DNA of 33,428 nucleotides, taken from the NCBI GenBank assembly GCA_013044465.1, contig JABEUL010000089.1:1-33428 (forward strand), given 5' to 3'. The stretch is from Acidimicrobiales bacterium. GTDB lineage: Bacteria; Actinomycetota; Acidimicrobiia; Acidimicrobiales; JABEUL01. Under the pieces are notes generated by a model. The model did no database searches and was not told the DNA's origin. It saw only the letters and a list, made by a program, of their open reading frames with translations. This document shows, one piece after another, positions 26,055 through 33,428 of the stretch (within the stretch, counting starts at the first letter, position 1; every line of letters starts with the position of its first letter). The translations under genes and the position numbers were made by a program.

Positions 26055-27280
26055 TTTGTGCCTAAATTCATAGGACCAGAAGTAGTTAATTTATAGCTAG
26101 AAAGATCTAAAATACCGAGGCCTGCCTGATACCCATATATGAAGTAACAAGAATTACCCAATACGGTCACACCTACAACTGAATTCGGAGTAGTTATCTC
26201 TTTGACAATTTTACCTGAATTAACGTCAACAATAGATAGATTATCCGGATACTTGTGGCTACTTGGCAACGGTTCGAGCGCAGGATCAGATCCAGAAGAT
26301 ACCAATAGCTGGCTGCCATTAGGCAGAAAAGCAAGTGCAGTAACGCCAGATTGCACACTTATAGTATTTGTTAAGTACGACGTAAGGTCAATCATCGTAA
26401 TTGTAGAATCGAAGTAGTTCCCAACTGCGAGTTTGGACCCATCTGGAGATATAGATAGAAATTGAGGGTCTTTCCCCACAGAAATTGATTTAACTGTTTG
26501 GAATGTTTTCGTGCTAATTACAGATAACGTGCCATATGTAGGATTTGCACCTGGGCCAAAGATGCCATCTCCATTATTGAGCACATAGAGAAGTGATCCG
26601 TCGGCAGAAATTGCTAGGCCAACGGGGTAGCTACCTGAAAATAGGCTGGCTCCAGTATCGGTGCTGCTGGCTGAAAAGGTGTTAGTTATTTTGTTTGAAG
26701 ATAAGTCCACAACACTAATACTTCCCGGAACTGAGAGAGATGCAAATGCTACATAGGCATATTGTCCATTAGGAGATATCACAACTGCAGTTGGAAGACC
26801 TCCAATCGGAATACTTGCGATAACACTTTTTAGTTGGATGCTGACAACGTCCAGTTCCCCTATACCGACGGAAAGAATATTTGAAGAATCAAAATTTGAA
26901 TAGATTATATAAGCTGTGTTTCCATCTGGTGACAGGGCTACACCCATGGCCGTCTGGGTAGTTGAAATAGATGCGATTTGGCTTCCTTTAGCTGTGACGA
27001 CCAAATTATTTAGAAACGCATCTACATAAGCAACCTCGCCTGATTGTGAGTTACTCGCAATGCTTGAACCACTTGAATTTGATCCAGATCCTGGGAAATT
27101 GAAGTTACAGTTGCCAAAAGATATGCTGAAAGTGCCAACAAAAATAATTGCAGCAACAATGATCCCTATAAAAGAATTAACCCCGGCGCCAAATCCCAAA
27201 AATGCAAAGCTTTCGATCCAACCATTAGTATTCAATTTTACCTTCTGCTCTTCAAGCTTGAGCTGATCGAATACATCCAA
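26051..27280 (-). CDS. Membrane-anchored YVTN/YncE-type beta-propeller protein
   Basis: N-terminal TM (VNSFIGIIVAAIIFVGTFSISFG), Ser/Gly/Asn linker, repeated SPDGNTAYIIYSN / SPNGQYAYVAFAS / SADGSLLYVLNNGD / SPDGSKLAVGNYF blades. Confidence 0.85.
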   Translation of the reverse strand: MDVFDQLKLEEQKVKLNTNGWIESFAFLGFGAGVNSFIGIIVAAIIFVGTFSISFGNCNFNFPGSGSNSSGSSIASNSQSGEVAYVDAFLNNLVVTAKGSQIASISTTQTAMGVALSPDGNTAYIIYSNFDSSNILSVGIGELDVVSIQLKSVIASIPIGGLPTAVVISPNGQYAYVAFASLSVPGSISVVDLSSNKITNTFSASSTDTGASLFSGSYPVGLAISADGSLLYVLNNGDGIFGPGANPTYGTLSVISTKTFQTVKSISVGKDPQFLSISPDGSKLAVGNYFDSTITMIDLTSYLTNTISVQSGVTALAFLPNGSQLLVSSGSDPALEPLPSSHKYPDNLSIVDVNSGKIVKEITTPNSVVGVTVLGNSCYFIYGYQAGLGILDLSSYKLTTSGPMNLGTK

Positions 27281-27693
27281 CTTTAGGTGACCTCCTATTA
27301 AGGATTATATATCTAGAGGCTAAATTTCTCAACAAGTATCTCTAATTACTTAAATCCAACAACTGTTTGCGACCTTGATTAACTTTGCGAGTGAAAGCTC
27401 GATGCAAGCCTTCGAGATCTGAGGCTCAAGGGGAATTGGTACGCCGTGTAGTAGCTAGAAAATTCGCAGTTGCTTTAAGGAATGTGGCTCCAGATTATGA
27501 GTATACGGATTGTGTGGGGTATTAACTGCTTGCTTCTTGCGTAGAGCATGTTTTGCAAAATATTGATGCCAATTAAATGAATTCAGGCCTACCTTTTGGC
27601 GCTCTAAATAACTTGTCATCAGAGGCTTCTTGATTGTAAATGGCCCCAAATAAGGTTTAGCAGTAGCGGAACTACATTAATTGTTAGAGTTCT

Positions 27694-28392
27694 TTACGGC
27701 CCATAACCTGGCAAGTACTGCAATGTTCGCTCCGCGACCTGCCATTGGCCTGAGCTATTCTTGACGAGGCTTGCGGAAAGTGTTTCACGATCGTAGATTT
27801 CACGCCATGTAAGGTGCGAGCTGGAAACTTGGGATGGCACGTTTGCAGTCATCCGCCATATAGAGATAACCACCTGTTCGGTTGCGGAGGTTGGTGAAAT
27901 TGTTTGAGTTTGGGTGCTCAGTATTTTTACTCCGCATGCACCCCAAATGCTTTGAGGTTCTCCTTTTGAAATATATTCCCCCATAATTGTTGTTTCTATG
28001 GGAACAAGGTTGCTGGCAATTGAAGTCGTGAAGTAACGGTTGACTTCTCCAACTGTTGTCTTAAGGCATGCCTGAGCCATGGTTGGCTCCAAGAAAGCAG
28101 CTGGCTTGCCATTAGAATCTATTGCCATCCTCCACGGTGAGGTCGTCTCACTGATCGTTCCTTGATCGTCAGTAAGCTTGTCAGTTGCAAAAACCCGCCC
28201 ATCAGAACTGCAACTGTATCCACCTAGGTCCAACTGCGCAGTTTCTGATGCAACCACGGCTTCTTACGCTGCTGCTGCAGCTGCGGACGATCCACTACCC
28301 CGAATTAGCACATAGCCTCCAGCCATAGTGCCTATGATTAATCCTGCTAAAATAAGAAAAAGAAAGAGAAATCTTGCCGACCTCAACTGCAT
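27694..28392 (-). pseudogene. Signal-anchored extracytoplasmic protein interrupted by one in-frame TAA (28264-28266)
   Basis: MQLRSARFLFLFLILAGLIIGTMAGGYVLIRGSGSSAAAAAA * EAVVASETAQLDLGGYSCSSDGRV... in a single - strand frame. The ORF track reports only the part after the stop (27694-28257). Confidence 0.7.
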
Positions 28393-28398
28393 CTTCCC

Positions 28399-28423
28399 TT
28401 ATTAAGGTTCATAACCCTTATAA
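28399..28423. promoter_or_regulatory. Imperfect palindrome TTATTAAGGTT-cat-AACCCTTATAA
   Basis: 9 of 11 positions pair. Immediately upstream of the - strand ATG at 28392. Confidence 0.35.
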
Positions 28424-28634
28424 TACCCAGCTTTCAAAGGTTCCACAAGCTATTCCTCTAGCTTATTCAAGACTAGTTCTTGGTTATGTTTTTGCCTTGC
28501 GTAATTTTAACCTCCGTAAACGTTTGGGAAGGTTTGCTCAAACTTGGGGTGGATCGGACTAATGAGCGCCAGGCAAGTCACTGTGGAAACTATAGCAACA
28601 ATAACTCTTTAGAACGCTCCCGAAGGACAACCTG

Positions 28635-28648
28635 TATACTGCAGTATA
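28635..28648. promoter_or_regulatory. Perfect 14-bp palindrome TATACTGCAGTATA
   Basis: Read directly. Ends 3 nt before the ATG at 28652. Confidence 0.5.
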
Positions 28649-28651
28649 GAG

Positions 28652-29221
28652 ATGGCTAGATCTGACATAACACAATTTGATTATCAAAAAGTCGCAAAAT
28701 TAGATACTAATATGTGGATTTCTTATCGCAATTCTGATCGCAAAGTGATTGCTCTATTCTTGGAAGCATTCCGGCTGATTAAACATGAACTTCGCTTTAA
28801 CTGGATTACAACTTTTAAGATGGCAATTTACGCGGGCCAGGCCGCAGCAGTTTATAGATTGAGGAAAGGCAATGAGAACTATGGTCGGGCACAAAAAAAT
28901 CTAACAAAACTTTTTAAAACAGTTTCAGATAACTGTACTCAACCGTTTGATTACAGCGAAGCTGCCAAATTAGAACTGGAGTGGTGGGATATACAGCGTT
29001 ACCCAGAAAAACACAAGAAAAGTCTTGAGCAAAGTCTCGCCGAAAACATGGCAGCCGTTTATAATGTAACTGCCACAAAAACAGAGGGTTATGGCCGAAA
29101 TAGAGCGAAGGCTTTGTTGCTATTGAGTAAAGATGACCTGACATTTGATGAAGGCGAATTTTCGACACTTTTGAACAAATCATGGGAGTCATTACACGAA
29201 TCAGTACAAAATGAAAATTAA
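28652..29221 (+). CDS. Conserved-looking protein of unknown function with an internal duplication
   Basis: FDYQKVAKLDTNMW...AAAVYRLRKGNENYGR and FDYSEAAKLELEWW...MAAVYNVTATKTEGYGR occur within one 189-aa ORF. Confidence 0.75.
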   Translation: MARSDITQFDYQKVAKLDTNMWISYRNSDRKVIALFLEAFRLIKHELRFNWITTFKMAIYAGQAAAVYRLRKGNENYGRAQKNLTKLFKTVSDNCTQPFDYSEAAKLELEWWDIQRYPEKHKKSLEQSLAENMAAVYNVTATKTEGYGRNRAKALLLLSKDDLTFDEGEFSTLLNKSWESLHESVQNEN

Positions 29222-29412
29222 CCCATATCTCATAAATGCGCCGAGATCAAGAGCTTTATTATTGCCCTAAAAGAGGCGCCAACTTCTCTTTAGTAATTTC
29301 AAATCGTCATGCATGATGCGATTTAAATTGCTTATTGACAACTATCAGGTAGTTGAGAGGTCCCCAGCATCTGGTCTACTCAGTATGTGGGTACAACTTT
29401 GCTTATTTTGCC

Positions 29413-29682
29413 AAAGCTAGCTAACTAGTTTGTTCCAATTGAAAGAACTTCTTGGAATGCCTTCCTCTCCGTTTTTGGGCCAAAGATGCCAATAGAGAAC
29501 TAGTTGGAGTAAATCCGCAATATACATCACAAACCTGTCCGGTCTACAGACATGCTTCTAACGAGGATAGAAAAACTCGGGAAGAGTTTCCATGTAGACA
29601 TTGTAGATATTTATAAAATGCTGACATTAAATTGGTTCATGGTTGGACCAACTCCTCAAAAACCTCAAATGTCGAGAAGTAA
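29413..29682 (+). pseudogene. tnpB: Decayed TnpB (IS200/IS605, OrfB-type) C-terminal zinc-ribbon remnant
   Basis: Frame reads KAS*LVCSN*KNFLECLPLRFWAKDANRELVGVNPQYTSQTCPVYRHASNEDRKTREEFPCRHCRYL*NADIKLVHGW. This matches the TnpB pattern KA...GRELV.VNP.YTSQTC..C.H...NRKT...F.C..C....NAD. Confidence 0.8.
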
Positions 29683-29698
29683 TCTCTAGCTATTTCTT

Positions 29699-30657
29699 TT
29701 AAAAACTCGCCGGGAGTGCCGCTGCCACAGCTGCACAGAAAGGAAGGATAAGTAGCATCAAAACTCCGAAAGTTACTAATGCTGCAAGTAGCTTTTTCCA
29801 ACCCTTTATATGGCGCATCGAAAGTCTGAACAATAAATAGTCAAAAAATAATAGAACACCCCAACCGATTTCCGGGGATGTCGAGCTGGTACTTCCAGCA
29901 AGAAGAGACTTGGCATTTTTAAGTGACCCCCCTGAATTGGGCGAAGTTTTAGGGGCATTTGGTTTGGAGCTAGAACTTGGTGTATTTGAATTAACAACTT
30001 CAACTATTCCTAAAAGGTGAGCCACAACGACTAAGCGGGTAGCTGCACTGTATTTTGGATTACAAGTAGTTAGCGTCAGACGATTGTCACCAAATTGCCT
30101 AAGGATGGTTATATCGTAAGGTTCTCTGACATCAATATTTGTGACTAAGTATTCAAGTGTCCCAATCGTAGAAGTTAAAAATATTGGATCCCCACCTTTT
30201 AACTCAGCCAAATTGTAAAAGGGATGCAAGTATGTTGTTCGGTGACCTGCAATCGCTACGTTTCCAGCCATCCCTGGAAGCGAGGTACCTTGGTAATGCC
30301 CAGGACCCAACCTGAGATCTCCGGTCTGAGTCCCTTCTACCACTACCATTTGCAGTCCGATTGCAGGAATATTTATCTCTGCTATTGGTGAGCCTTGCTG
30401 TGGATTCGACGATGTTGAAGTTGGAAGGTTAATCGGAACTACTTTGAAAGATTTCTTAGAAACCGGAATCTTGGGGCTGGGAATGATTTTTTCAATTTCG
30501 GTTTTTAGTTTGGCTTGACTACTTGCGGTGAATGCACCTGTTCCAAAGAGAACATAAATGAGGAGAACCAATAATATTAGAGCAGTAAATATAAGGAATC
30601 TTCCGAGTTCACCTATGAAAAGTCGTAGAAAGCTGCGGTTATGTGAATCTGTATTTT

Positions 30658-30661
<4 letters not shown>
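29699..30661 (-). CDS. Class E-like sortase (two TM segments)
   Basis: INIPAIGLQMVVVEGTQTGDLRLGPGHYQGTSLPGMAGNVAIAGHRTTYLHPFYNL, LTLTTCNPKYSAATRLVVVAHL (His/Cys/Arg triad). Start moved to ATG 30661, overlapping the upstream stop by 4 bp. Confidence 0.9.

Positions 30662-33428
<2,767 letters not shown>

Noticed and set aside
27360-27450. Small inverted repeats (cgag-tgaaag-ctcg, agcct-N10-aggct) considered as a possible tRNA or structured RNA
   Set aside because: No T-loop/anticodon features and only 4-5-bp stems; within chance expectation for a 400-bp gap.

Overview
This looks like a 33.4 kb chromosomal segment of a moderate-GC actinobacterium. The gene content suggests an Acidimicrobiia-like lineage, but that is inference from product types only. 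Most of the window is housekeeping: enoyl-CoA hydratase (cut by the left edge), gmd-type GDP-mannose dehydratase, HAD-IB phosphatase, DEDDh exonuclease, a DUF59/DUF2249 pair divergent from a polytopic membrane protein, two TrkA/RCK proteins divergent from an APC permease, proton-pumping pyrophosphatase, topA-tmk-rlmB, aldo/keto reductase, a wecA/GT4//wecC-wecB polysaccharide locus, a sortase coupled to an ArsB/SLC13-like transporter, and ligA (cut by the right edge and absent from the supplied ORF track). The interval of about 25.4-30.7 kb is less dense and accessory-like. It holds anchored surface proteins, a gene split by one in-frame TAA, an unrecognised protein with an internal duplication behind a perfect 14-bp palindrome, and a decayed TnpB (IS200/IS605-type) zinc-ribbon remnant. 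Other points of note are an OB-fold fused to the C-terminus of the APC permease, an RlmB with a repeat-rich Arg/Ser/Gly N-terminal extension plus an acidic linker, a 24-aa membrane peptide missing from the ORF track, and an operator-like GGTCA-N6-TGACC palindrome. I saw no tRNA, rRNA or CRISPR. I did not find a clear new defence or biosynthetic system. The best candidates for something undescribed are the duplicated-domain protein at 28652-29221 and the RlmB architecture.
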